The notes under the pieces are model-generated. The model had not been told where the DNA came from, ran no database searches, and was given only the letters and a program-made list of their open reading frames with translations. This document shows positions 57,140 to 64,000 of a stretch of 64,000 nt of DNA, piece after piece. Origin of the DNA: Halomonas urumqiensis (GTDB taxonomy: Bacteria > Pseudomonadota > Gammaproteobacteria > Pseudomonadales > Halomonadaceae); the NCBI RefSeq assembly GCF_003028575.1, contig NZ_PYUD01000001.1:1426001-1490000 (forward strand). The letters are read 5' to 3'. The position numbers and the translations under genes were made by a program. Within the stretch, counting starts at the first letter, position 1. Each line of letters starts with the position of its first letter.

Positions 57140-58774
57140 TCAGCCCAGGGATTGCTCCCAGCGGGTGGCATCCACTTCGATCAGCAGTGGGCCATCCAGC
57201 GGCCGGCTGGCCAATGCCTGGGCGAGATCGGCGGGGCTGCCCACGGGTACTGCCGTGCAGCCGAAGCCGCGTGCCACGGTGAGGAAGTCAGGGGCCTTGA
57301 TATCGACGCCCAGGCGTTCCACGCCGTTGGCATCCATGAAGCGACGAATCTCCTCATAGCCAGCGTTGTGCCACAGCAAGATCACCACCGGCAGCTGTTC
57401 TTCCACCGCCGTCGCCAGCTCCGAAAGGGTGAACATCACTCCTCCGTCACCCACCAGCGCGACCACCGGCAAATCGTGCCGGGCAAGCTTCGCACCCAGG
57501 GCGGCCGGCAGCCCATAGCCGAGGGTGCCGTAGCCCGTGGACGCATTGAAATAGCGGCGTGGTTCGGGCTGTGCCACCAGATGGTTGCCCGCATACACCG
57601 GTGCGGTGGAATCGCCCACCAGGATCGCGTCAGGCAGTGCCTTGCGCAGCACGTCATACAAGGGCACGAAAGGGGCAAAGGCGGGGTCGTCCCGCAGTGC
57701 GAGCTCAGCCAGTGTCCGGGCGGTACGTTCGGCGCCGGCCTTGGCGAGCGGTTGCGGGAAGTGTTCCAGCAGCCGTTCCAGACCACGTCGCGCATCACCC
57801 ACCAATCCAAGCGACAGCGACTGGTTGCGGACCAGTTGCTGGGCATCGAGGTCGATGCGGATCAGCTTGCCGGTGAGCGCGAAGCCGTCATCGAACACCA
57901 CGTCGTAATCGGTCTCGCCGATTTCGGTACCCACGGCAAGGATGACGTCGGCCTCGGCGGCCAGCTTGCGAACCGCGGGCAAAGCGGCGTTGGCACCCAG
58001 GTCGAGGGGGTGGTCGCGCCCCAGGATGCCCTTGGCATTGATGGTAATCACCGTGGGTGCATCGAGGCGTTCGACCAGTGCGCGTGCGGCAGCCGGGGCA
58101 TCCGCGCTGCCACCGCCCAGCAGTAGAAGAGGACGCTCGGCGTGACGCAACCACTCGGCGGCAAGCGCCAGCCCCTCGGGGTCCGGACTCGGGCGGTACA
58201 GGCGAGGCGGCTGGCTGGTGGCAGGGGCATTGACGGGAGCTGCGAACAGATCGATGGGAATCTCGATGTGTACCGGGCCCGGGCGTTCGCCCTGAAAGAC
58301 GGCGAAGGCGCGGGCCAGGACTTCCGGCAGGCCGTTGGGGTCGAGCAGCGTATGGCTGAAACGCGAGACCCCCGCCATCATCTGTTGCTGGCTTGCCAGT
58401 TCATGCAGGCGCCCCTGCCCGCGACCCAGGGTGTCGCGCCGGTTGACGCTCGATATCACCAGCATCGGGATGGAATCAGCCAGCGCCTGGCCCATGGCGG
58501 TAGCGATGTTGGTCATCCCGGGGCCGGTGATGATCAGGCAAACCCCGGGCTTGCCGGAGGCCCGTGCATAACCATCGGCCATGAAGCCCGCCCCTTGCTC
58601 ATGCCGCGGGGTGACATGGCGAACGCCGCTACCGGTCAGTCCGCGATAGAGCTCGACGGTATGCACCCCGGGGATCCCGAACAGCGTATCGACGCCATAG
58701 GTAGTGCGCAGCAGGTGAATCAAAAGGTCAGCGCAGGTCATGCTGGAGGGGCGTATTTCGTGATCGGTACTCAT
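57140..58774 (-). CDS. aruI: 5-guanidino-2-oxopentanoate decarboxylase (AruI-like)
   Basis: 544-residue thiamine-diphosphate enzyme. Features: FGIPGVHTVELYRGL (activating Glu), RHEQGAGFMADGYARASG, central domain TVITINAKGILGRDHPLDLG, and ThDP motif VGDGGVMFTLSELATAVEEQLPVVILLWHN. In the arginine transaminase pathway AruI decarboxylates 2-ketoarginine to 4-guanidinobutyraldehyde, which fits its neighbours GbuA and the dehydrogenase. The transaminase AruH is not in the window. ATG 58774 has AGAGGA ten bases upstream. Confidence 0.9.
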   Translation of the reverse strand: MSTDHEIRPSSMTCADLLIHLLRTTYGVDTLFGIPGVHTVELYRGLTGSGVRHVTPRHEQGAGFMADGYARASGKPGVCLIITGPGMTNIATAMGQALADSIPMLVISSVNRRDTLGRGQGRLHELASQQQMMAGVSRFSHTLLDPNGLPEVLARAFAVFQGERPGPVHIEIPIDLFAAPVNAPATSQPPRLYRPSPDPEGLALAAEWLRHAERPLLLLGGGSADAPAAARALVERLDAPTVITINAKGILGRDHPLDLGANAALPAVRKLAAEADVILAVGTEIGETDYDVVFDDGFALTGKLIRIDLDAQQLVRNQSLSLGLVGDARRGLERLLEHFPQPLAKAGAERTARTLAELALRDDPAFAPFVPLYDVLRKALPDAILVGDSTAPVYAGNHLVAQPEPRRYFNASTGYGTLGYGLPAALGAKLARHDLPVVALVGDGGVMFTLSELATAVEEQLPVVILLWHNAGYEEIRRFMDANGVERLGVDIKAPDFLTVARGFGCTAVPVGSPADLAQALASRPLDGPLLIEVDATRWEQSLG

Positions 58775-58835
58775 CAGGTTGCATTCCTCTGGTCGATGAT
58801 GCGGCACGGCCAGGGCCGGCCGCATCGAGCCGGTC

Positions 58836-60221
58836 TCAGCCCACCAGCCAGTGGGCCATGATCACGATGATCGGCAGGGTGATGGCGGTGCGCAGCAGGA
58901 AGATTACCGCCAGCTCCCAGAGCTTGATGGGAATCTTTGATTTCAGCAGCAATGCGCCGATCTCGGACATGTAGACCAGTTGCGTCAGCGACAGGCAGGC
59001 GATGACGAAGCGGGTCAGCTCACTCTCGATGCCGCTGGCCAGCACCGCCGGCAGGAACATGTCGGCGAAACCTACCAGGGTTGCCGGGGCGGCGGCGCGG
59101 GCCTCGGGTAGCCCCATCCATTCGAGTACCGGCACCATCGGATACGACAGCCAGGTGAACAGCGGCGTGAATTCAGCAACGATCAATGCCACGGTGCCGA
59201 TGGCAATCACCAGCGGCAACAGGCCGAAGAAGATGTCGATGACATTGAACAGGGAGTGACGAGCCAGTTGACGCGGACCAGGTGCGTTCTCGGCCCGCGC
59301 CACGGCCATGCCGAGGCTGTAGCGAAACAGGTTCTGGTCACTGGTGTTCTCTTCCTGGATGCGGCATCCCACTGGCTCGTAGTATGTATTGGGCTTGCGC
59401 GACAGAGGCGGCAGGCGCGGCACGATCACGGCGGCGACAAGGCCCGCCACCACCACGGTCAGGTAGAACGGCACGAACAGGTGATTGATACCGATGAAAC
59501 TCGTTACCAGCAAGGCGAAGGCGATCGACACGATGGAGAAGTTGGTGGCGATGGCCGAAGCCTCGCGGCAATTGTAGAAGCCTTGCTCGTATTGCTGGCT
59601 GGTGATCAGCACACCCACGGTGCCTGACCCCATCCACGAGGCCGTTGCGTCGATGGCGCTGCGGCCGGGCAGGCCGAATATCTTGCGGAACGGGGTTCTC
59701 ACCAGGCTGCCGATGAACTCCATGAAACCGAACTCGACCAGAAACGGCAGCAGGATGGCGGCGAAGAAGAAAAAGGTCAGCAGTACCGGTGCCAGGTCGT
59801 TGAGCATCACTCCGCCAGTGAATGACGCAGTGACGAACTCGGGTCCCATCTGAAAGAAGGTCATCAGTGCAAAGGCCGCACCGAGACCGCGCATCACTAC
59901 CCAGATCGTGTCTACGTCGAACAGCTCGTTGAGCATTCCCTGGCGTGACCAGGTCGGTTTTGCCAGCTTCACCATCAGCGTCAGCAGGAAAGACAGGCAC
60001 AGTATCACCACGGCAATTGCAGGCAGGTAACCGTCCAGCAACGCCTTGAGGCCATCAGCCATCAGGCCCATGCCGATGTTGATGGTGCCGCCAACCTGGA
60101 AGGGCACCAGGAACAGCAGTACCCCGATCAACGAGGGAACGAGGAACTTGATGAGGCCATGTCGGCTAAGCGGTGCGCCGGTCTCGGCGATCCGGGATTC
60201 AGGGTCCAGGGAGGAGGGCAT
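58836..60221 (-). CDS. YjiH-family membrane protein (Gate domain), probable transporter
   Basis: 461 residues with about eleven spans. YjiH/nucleoside-recognition Gate signatures are FLVPSLIGVLLFLVPFQV, FGLPGRSAIDATASWMGSGTVGVLITSQQYEQGFY, REASAIATNFSIVSIAFALLVTSF and a C-terminal Gate domain near ESELTRFVIACLSLTQLVYMSEIG. The family's substrate is unknown. Its place between gbuA and aruI suggests uptake of arginine, 4-guanidinobutyrate or a related compound. Confidence 0.87.
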   Translation of the reverse strand: MPSSLDPESRIAETGAPLSRHGLIKFLVPSLIGVLLFLVPFQVGGTINIGMGLMADGLKALLDGYLPAIAVVILCLSFLLTLMVKLAKPTWSRQGMLNELFDVDTIWVVMRGLGAAFALMTFFQMGPEFVTASFTGGVMLNDLAPVLLTFFFFAAILLPFLVEFGFMEFIGSLVRTPFRKIFGLPGRSAIDATASWMGSGTVGVLITSQQYEQGFYNCREASAIATNFSIVSIAFALLVTSFIGINHLFVPFYLTVVVAGLVAAVIVPRLPPLSRKPNTYYEPVGCRIQEENTSDQNLFRYSLGMAVARAENAPGPRQLARHSLFNVIDIFFGLLPLVIAIGTVALIVAEFTPLFTWLSYPMVPVLEWMGLPEARAAAPATLVGFADMFLPAVLASGIESELTRFVIACLSLTQLVYMSEIGALLLKSKIPIKLWELAVIFLLRTAITLPIIVIMAHWLVG

Positions 60222-60287
60222 AGGGCTTACTCGCTATGTTGTGGATGTATTGTGGTTGTCTTGGTGTTGTGTTGACTGGGCGCTGGG

Positions 60288-61238
60288 TCAATCGCGGCGC
60301 ATCACGCCCGGCAATACGCAGAGCATTTCGTAGAGCAAGGTGGCGCCCATCAGGGCGGTATTGCCACTGGTATCGTAGGGAGGGGAGACTTCCACGAGAT
60401 CGCCACCGACGATGTTCAGGCCGGCGGCGCCACGCACCAGTTCAAGGCCCTGGGACGAGGTCAGGCCTCCCATTTCCACGGTGCCCGTGCCGGGCGCCAC
60501 GGAAGGGTCGAGGCCATCGATATCGAAGGTGATGTAGACCGGGATATCGCCCATCTGCTCGCTCACCTCGGCCATCAGCGGCTCGAGAGAGCGGTACCAG
60601 CACTGTTCGGCGGTCACCACACGGAAGCCCTGCTGGCGGCACCAGTCGAAGTCCTCCGCCGCGTAGCCGGTGCCACGCAGGCCGATCTGCACCACCTTGT
60701 CCTTGGCGAGCAGACCTTCTTCCTGGGCGCGCCGGAAGGGGGTGCCATGGGCGATCGGCTCGCCGAACATATGCTCGTTGACATCGGCATGAGCATCGAT
60801 ATGGATCAGGCCCACGGGGCCATGCTTCCTGGCGATCGCGCGCAGGATGGGCAGGGTGATCACATGATCGCCACCCAGGGTCAGCGGGGTGCAGTCATGC
60901 TTGAGCACCTCGTCGTAGAAGGCGGTGATGATATCCACCGTCTTGGGCAGGTGAAAGGTGTTGATCGGCACGTCACCGATGTCGGCCACCTGCAGGCTGT
61001 CGAAGGGCGCGGCACGGGTGGCCATGTTGTAGGGGCGCAACATTCGCGATTCATCACGGATCTGGCGTGGACCGAGCCGTGTCCCCGGGCGGTTGGAGGT
61101 GGCGATATCGAGCGGTACGCCGATGAACGCCGCATCCAGGCCTTCAGCGGTTGGCTGGGTGGGCAGGCGCATCATGGTGGCGGGGCCGGCGAAGCGTGGC
61201 ATCTCGTTCCCGCTCAGTGGCTGGTTGAATCTGCTCAT
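60288..61238 (-). CDS. gbuA: Guanidinobutyrase (agmatinase family)
   Basis: 316-residue ureohydrolase with the binuclear Mn site: GGDHVITLPILRA, HIDAHADVNEHMFG and TFDIDGLDPSVAPGTGT. The N-terminus MSRFNQPLSGNEMPRFAGPATMMRLP and length match Pseudomonas GbuA/GpuA better than agmatinase. With AruI and the dehydrogenase in the same operon, 4-guanidinobutyrate to GABA plus urea is the likely reaction; 3-guanidinopropionate or agmatine cannot be excluded. First gene of the operon, behind a sigma54-type promoter. Confidence 0.9.
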   Translation of the reverse strand: MSRFNQPLSGNEMPRFAGPATMMRLPTQPTAEGLDAAFIGVPLDIATSNRPGTRLGPRQIRDESRMLRPYNMATRAAPFDSLQVADIGDVPINTFHLPKTVDIITAFYDEVLKHDCTPLTLGGDHVITLPILRAIARKHGPVGLIHIDAHADVNEHMFGEPIAHGTPFRRAQEEGLLAKDKVVQIGLRGTGYAAEDFDWCRQQGFRVVTAEQCWYRSLEPLMAEVSEQMGDIPVYITFDIDGLDPSVAPGTGTVEMGGLTSSQGLELVRGAAGLNIVGGDLVEVSPPYDTSGNTALMGATLLYEMLCVLPGVMRRD

Positions 61239-61301
61239 GGTGTCTCCTGGTGTTAGCGAAGCATCAGGGTGCCTTGCGATGTTGGATGTCCATATGAATT
61301 A

Positions 61302-61317
61302 AGCAGGAACCATGCCA
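61302..61317 (-). promoter_or_regulatory. Sigma54 (-24/-12) promoter of the gbuA operon
   Basis: On the minus strand TGGCATGGTTCCTGCT matches TGGCACG-N4-TTGCW with two substitutions and the obligatory GG-N10-GC spacing. Transcription would start near 61291, about 53 bases before the gbuA ATG. A sigma54-dependent activator gene lies divergently next to it. Confidence 0.82.
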
Positions 61318-61355
61318 AGGTTTATCTCATTGATTTTAATAGGACGGCATGGCGT

Positions 61356-61428
61356 TTGATTCGTATATGAATTGCTTCACCACGCAAGAGTGATTCGATT
61401 GTGTATCATTGATGCAACTCTGAATCAC
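61356..61428. promoter_or_regulatory. Candidate activator-binding dyads
   Basis: Upstream of the -24/-12 element are ATTC-N6-GAAT (61359-61372) and GTGATTC/GAATCAC (61390-61396 and 61422-61428). ATATGAATT also occurs at 61292-61300 and 61365-61373. These are possible upstream activating sites for the divergent regulator, also placed to autoregulate it. Confidence 0.45.
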
Positions 61429-61444
61429 ATTGAAGGAACCCATC

Positions 61445-62872
61445 ATGGTTCATGTGGATAGCCGGGTACTCGAAACGATCATCGAGACGGCCAATGACCA
61501 CTTCTTCATCGTCGATGGCCGGGGCCGTGTACTCGATGTCAGCCCGGGTGCCGCCGCCGTGTACGGCGTGTCGAGAGACGTACTCAAGGCGGCGACGGTG
61601 CAGGAGCTGGAAGGCCAGGGAGTGCTCAAGCCGTCGATCAGCCTGGAAGTGTTGCGCACCGGCAAACCGGTACAGATGATGCAAGTGACCGGAACCGGCA
61701 GGCGGGTGATCGCCGAGGCGCACCCGGTGTTCGTCGATGGGCGTATCGAGCGTATTGTCAGTCGCTCTCGGGACCTCACCGATCTTCAACTGCTTCAGGA
61801 CGAATATGCCCTGCTGCAACGTCGTTTCAGCGAGCACTTGAAGCGCAGCCATGCGGAGGGTGGCGGTGGCGAGGAGGGTGAACTCGAGGAAGAGCTCGAC
61901 TCACTGATGGTGCGCAGCAGCGTAATGCGTGAGGTGGCGCTGTTGCTCAGGCGGGTTGCCCCGGCGGATGCCACCGTGTTGATGCTAGGGGAGTCGGGCG
62001 TGGGCAAGACGGCGTTCGCCCGGCAGTTGCATCGCTGGAGCCGACGAAGCAGCGGCCCTTTCGTCGAAGTCAACTGCGCGGCGATTCCCGAGAACCTGTT
62101 CGAGTCAGAGATGTTTGGCTACCAGCCGGGTGCTTTCAGTGGGGCGGCACGCCAAGGCAAGTCCGGCTTATTGGAGCAGGCCGACGGTGGCACGCTGTTT
62201 CTCGACGAGATCGGCGAACTCCCGATGCCGATGCAAACCAAGCTGCTCAAGGTCATCCAGGATGGGACCGTCACTCGGCTGGGGGATACCCGTTCGAGGC
62301 GGGTGGATTTCCGGCTGGTGGTGGCCACCAACCAGGCCCTGGCGGAACGTGTAGAGGAGGGCAGTTTTCGGCTTGACCTCTATTACCGGCTCAACGTCAT
62401 CCCGGTGACCTTGCCGCCTCTGCGTGAACGACCGGAAGACATTCCGTCGCTGGTCGAGTCATGCCTGGCATCGCTCAACAAGCGGTATGGCCGTCAGAAG
62501 ATGCTGCATGCAAGCGCCTGGTCGGAATTGATGGGCAATGACTGGCCAGGCAATGTCCGGGAGCTCGAGAACTGGCTGGAGCGGGCTTGGTTGTCCGCGA
62601 CCAGTGATGTCATCGATGCGCCGGCAAGGCGCATTCCGGTGGAGGACTCAAGCGAATCCCTGCTTGATCATGCAGATCCGCCTGCCGACGAGCGGCTCGG
62701 CGAGCAGGAAACCTTGCCGGAGTATCTGGCAAGGCTCGAGCGAGCGGCACTGGTTGAATTGTGTCAACGGCTACCCAGTACTTACGCGCTGGCCAAGCGC
62801 TTGGGCATTAGCCAACCCAGTGTGGTGCGCAAGCTGAAACGCCATGGGCTCAGGATCTCGAGACCTGGATGA
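61445..62872 (+). CDS. PAS-domain sigma54-dependent activator
   Basis: 475 residues. N-terminal PAS domain (about 8-110; ETANDHFFIVDGRGRVLDVSPGAAAVYG), then an AAA+ domain (about 155-390) with Walker A GESGVGKT, the sigma54-contact loop GAFSGA (usual GAFTGA), Walker B GTLFLDEIGELP and DLYYRLNVIPVTLPPLRERPEDI. A Fis-type helix-turn-helix closes it (YALAKRLGISQPSVVRKLKRHGL). There is no receiver domain, so the PAS domain is the sensor. ATG 61445 (AAGGAA upstream) is preferred to TTG 61430. Divergent from gbuA, whose promoter is of the -24/-12 type. Confidence 0.93.
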   Translation: MVHVDSRVLETIIETANDHFFIVDGRGRVLDVSPGAAAVYGVSRDVLKAATVQELEGQGVLKPSISLEVLRTGKPVQMMQVTGTGRRVIAEAHPVFVDGRIERIVSRSRDLTDLQLLQDEYALLQRRFSEHLKRSHAEGGGGEEGELEEELDSLMVRSSVMREVALLLRRVAPADATVLMLGESGVGKTAFARQLHRWSRRSSGPFVEVNCAAIPENLFESEMFGYQPGAFSGAARQGKSGLLEQADGGTLFLDEIGELPMPMQTKLLKVIQDGTVTRLGDTRSRRVDFRLVVATNQALAERVEEGSFRLDLYYRLNVIPVTLPPLRERPEDIPSLVESCLASLNKRYGRQKMLHASAWSELMGNDWPGNVRELENWLERAWLSATSDVIDAPARRIPVEDSSESLLDHADPPADERLGEQETLPEYLARLERAALVELCQRLPSTYALAKRLGISQPSVVRKLKRHGLRISRPG

Positions 62873-62892
62873 AGATGGCCCTTCCCAGGACG

Positions 62893-63084
62893 TTACTCGG
62901 GCATTTCGCCTGGTACCCGGTATTTCAAGTGGTCCGCCTGTCGCTCCTCTCGCGTCTTGGTTTCATCTTCGGTGGGTACGCCCCACAAGGTTTCGCGACT
63001 GCCATCAGGGAACGTATAGGTGGTACAACCAGCCAGCAGGGCACCGGCGATCATGAACGTGGCGAAGGGCAGAAGGTGTCGCAT
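62893..63084 (-). CDS. Small lipoprotein
   Basis: 63 residues from MRHLLPFATFMIAGALLAGC, a lipoprotein signal with lipobox LLAGC. The short charged mature part reads TTYTFPDGSRETLWGVPTEDE. AAGGAA lies seven bases before the ATG. No family function known. Confidence 0.75.
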   Translation of the reverse strand: MRHLLPFATFMIAGALLAGCTTYTFPDGSRETLWGVPTEDETKTREERQADHLKYRVPGEMPE

Positions 63085-63171
63085 GGGGATTCCTTGGTCA
63101 TGGTATCGCAATGGCCTGGCTGGCCGAGTGGGCGGGTAGTAGCCGGGATCAATGTAGCGACTCTTCCACCC

Positions 63172-63660
63172 TTACAGCAATCGATACATGACATGAGCAT
63201 CGACCAGGCCCTGCTCGGGGTGCCGGAAAGCCAGCGGCAGGGTACCCGCGATCGTGAAGCCATGCTTTTGCCACAGCCCGATGGCCACCGTGTTGCTCGC
63301 CACCACCAGGTTGTACTGCATGGCCGTGAACCCCAGTTCCCGGGCCAGCGTCAACGAGTGCTTGCACATCGCGCCGGCGATGCCCTGCCCACGCGCATGC
63401 GCCGCTACCACATAGCCGCAGTTCGCGACATGATCGCCAGGGCCGGATTGATTGGCCTTGAGGTAATAGCTGCCGATTGCCTCGCCTTGCGCATCCACCA
63501 CCACTCGGATCGCGCGAGGCAGTTCGATCCACATGCGATGGGCATCCTGCTCGCTGATGTGGCGAGGCACCGCATAGGTTTCACCGGCGCGGAATATCGC
63601 TTCGATGATCGGCCACAGTGTCGGCCAGTCGCCTGTCTCAAAGGGGCGTATGGTGGTCAT
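63172..63660 (-). CDS. GNAT-family N-acetyltransferase
   Basis: 162 residues. Acetyl-CoA-binding motif VVAAHARGQGIAGAMCKHSLTLARELGF and the C-terminal NTVAIGLWQKHGFTIAGTLPLAFRHPEQGLVDAHVMYRLL, typical of GNAT enzymes acting on small molecules or protein N-termini. The MTTIRPFETGDWPTLWPII opening is standard. Substrate unknown. Confidence 0.9.
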   Translation of the reverse strand: MTTIRPFETGDWPTLWPIIEAIFRAGETYAVPRHISEQDAHRMWIELPRAIRVVVDAQGEAIGSYYLKANQSGPGDHVANCGYVVAAHARGQGIAGAMCKHSLTLARELGFTAMQYNLVVASNTVAIGLWQKHGFTIAGTLPLAFRHPEQGLVDAHVMYRLL

Positions 63661-63815
63661 CCGTCAACATCCTCGGGTGCTGCCGCAGGTGACAAGATTC
63701 TAGCGTTCGTCTGGCGGCAGCGTCATATCATGGGCAATTTTTTCCCCTTCTGGGGGTGCCAAGCGTCAAGCGGAAACGTTAGGGTCAAGGCTCCATTGAC
63801 CAAATCGGAGATGAC

Positions 63816-64000
63816 ATGACTGCACTGAAGCTTCTCGCCGCCGCTTCCCTGTCCCTGCTGGTGGCAAGCCAAGCCTCCGCCCAACAGATGCCCCAGGGTG
63901 CCCCACCGAGCGCTGAACAACAGGTAAGCCAGCTCGACGAACTGATCGGCCTGGAAGAGGGTCAGCAGCAGGAGCTGGTTGCCCTGTTGAACGATTCCCA
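63816..64000 (+). CDS. Exported protein, 5' part only
   Basis: The first 61 codons are present and the gene runs off the window. GGAG lies five bases before the ATG. A signal peptide (MTALKLLAAASLSLLVASQASA, cleavage after ASA) is followed by a Gln/Pro-rich segment and a helical stretch (VSQLDELIGLEEGQQQELVALL) that hints at a Spy/CpxP-like periplasmic protein. That hint is weak. Confidence 0.7.
   Translation, partial: MTALKLLAAASLSLLVASQASAQQMPQGAPPSAEQQVSQLDELIGLEEGQQQELVALLNDS

Noticed and set aside
63728..63760. GGGG/CCCC hairpin near the T-run before the last gene
   Set aside because: The T-run precedes the stem on the plus strand and becomes an A-run after it on the minus strand, so it does not fit an intrinsic terminator in either direction.

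Overview
The window is GC-rich chromosomal DNA of a gammaproteobacterium, most likely a member of the Halomonadaceae (Halomonas or a close relative). This placement is an inference from protein flavour and gene order. The run gyrA-serC-pheA-tyrA/aroA(fused)-cmk-rpsA matches the Pseudomonas/Oceanospirillales arrangement. The nucleoid protein is MvaT-type rather than enterobacterial H-NS, and several intergenic repeats resemble those of halomonads. No rRNA, tRNA, CRISPR array, prophage or intact insertion sequence was recognised. Genes are densely packed, and the last one runs off the right edge.

Region by region. 1-10.3 kb: DNA gyrase A, serine and aromatic amino-acid biosynthesis, CMP kinase and ribosomal protein S1, closed by a strong terminator. 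10.3-13.0 kb: a full-length MvaT-like protein, a Rob-like AraC regulator and a short protein resembling only the N-terminal part of MvaT. 13.3-18.1 kb: tRNA-hydroxylation protein TrhP, small membrane and SRPBCC proteins, and an HDOD-GGDEF diguanylate cyclase. 18.2-26 kb (minus strand): asparaginase, CynX-type MFS transporter, RhlE helicase and the PqiABC lipid-transport system. 26-33.3 kb: Ca/Na antiporter, cyanide-insensitive bd-type oxidase CioAB and its assembly exporter CydDC. 33.3-45.7 kb: a purine catabolism region (adenine deaminase, NCS2 permease, guanine deaminase, XdhABC and a RutR-like regulator), interrupted by a pirin gene and a DUF5996-acetyltransferase fusion. 45.8-48.1 kb: an ArsJ/GAPDH arsenate-efflux pair. 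48.1-55.5 kb: HrpB helicase, a P-type cation ATPase, RluF with a histone-like tail and a DUF938 methyltransferase. 55.6-62.9 kb: a guanidinobutyrate arm of arginine catabolism (aldehyde dehydrogenase, AruI, YjiH-family transporter, GbuA), with a divergent sigma54 activator. 62.9-64 kb: small lipoprotein, GNAT enzyme and a partial periplasmic protein.

Two regulatory circuits can be read from the DNA. First, a 14-bp palindrome matching the E. coli RutR box occurs exactly twice, upstream of the xdhABC-guaD operon/rutR pair and upstream of the purine permease. The permease also carries a perfect CRP/Vfr-type site. Second, a near-consensus -24/-12 promoter sits in front of gbuA, facing the gene for the sigma54-dependent activator.

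The window is also rich in small structural oddities: a 55-bp tandem duplication that reshaped the gyrA/serC junction, a 21-bp intergenic sequence shared in opposite orientation by two loci, heptamer repeats that supply a stop codon, and a MITE-like element at 55.5 kb.
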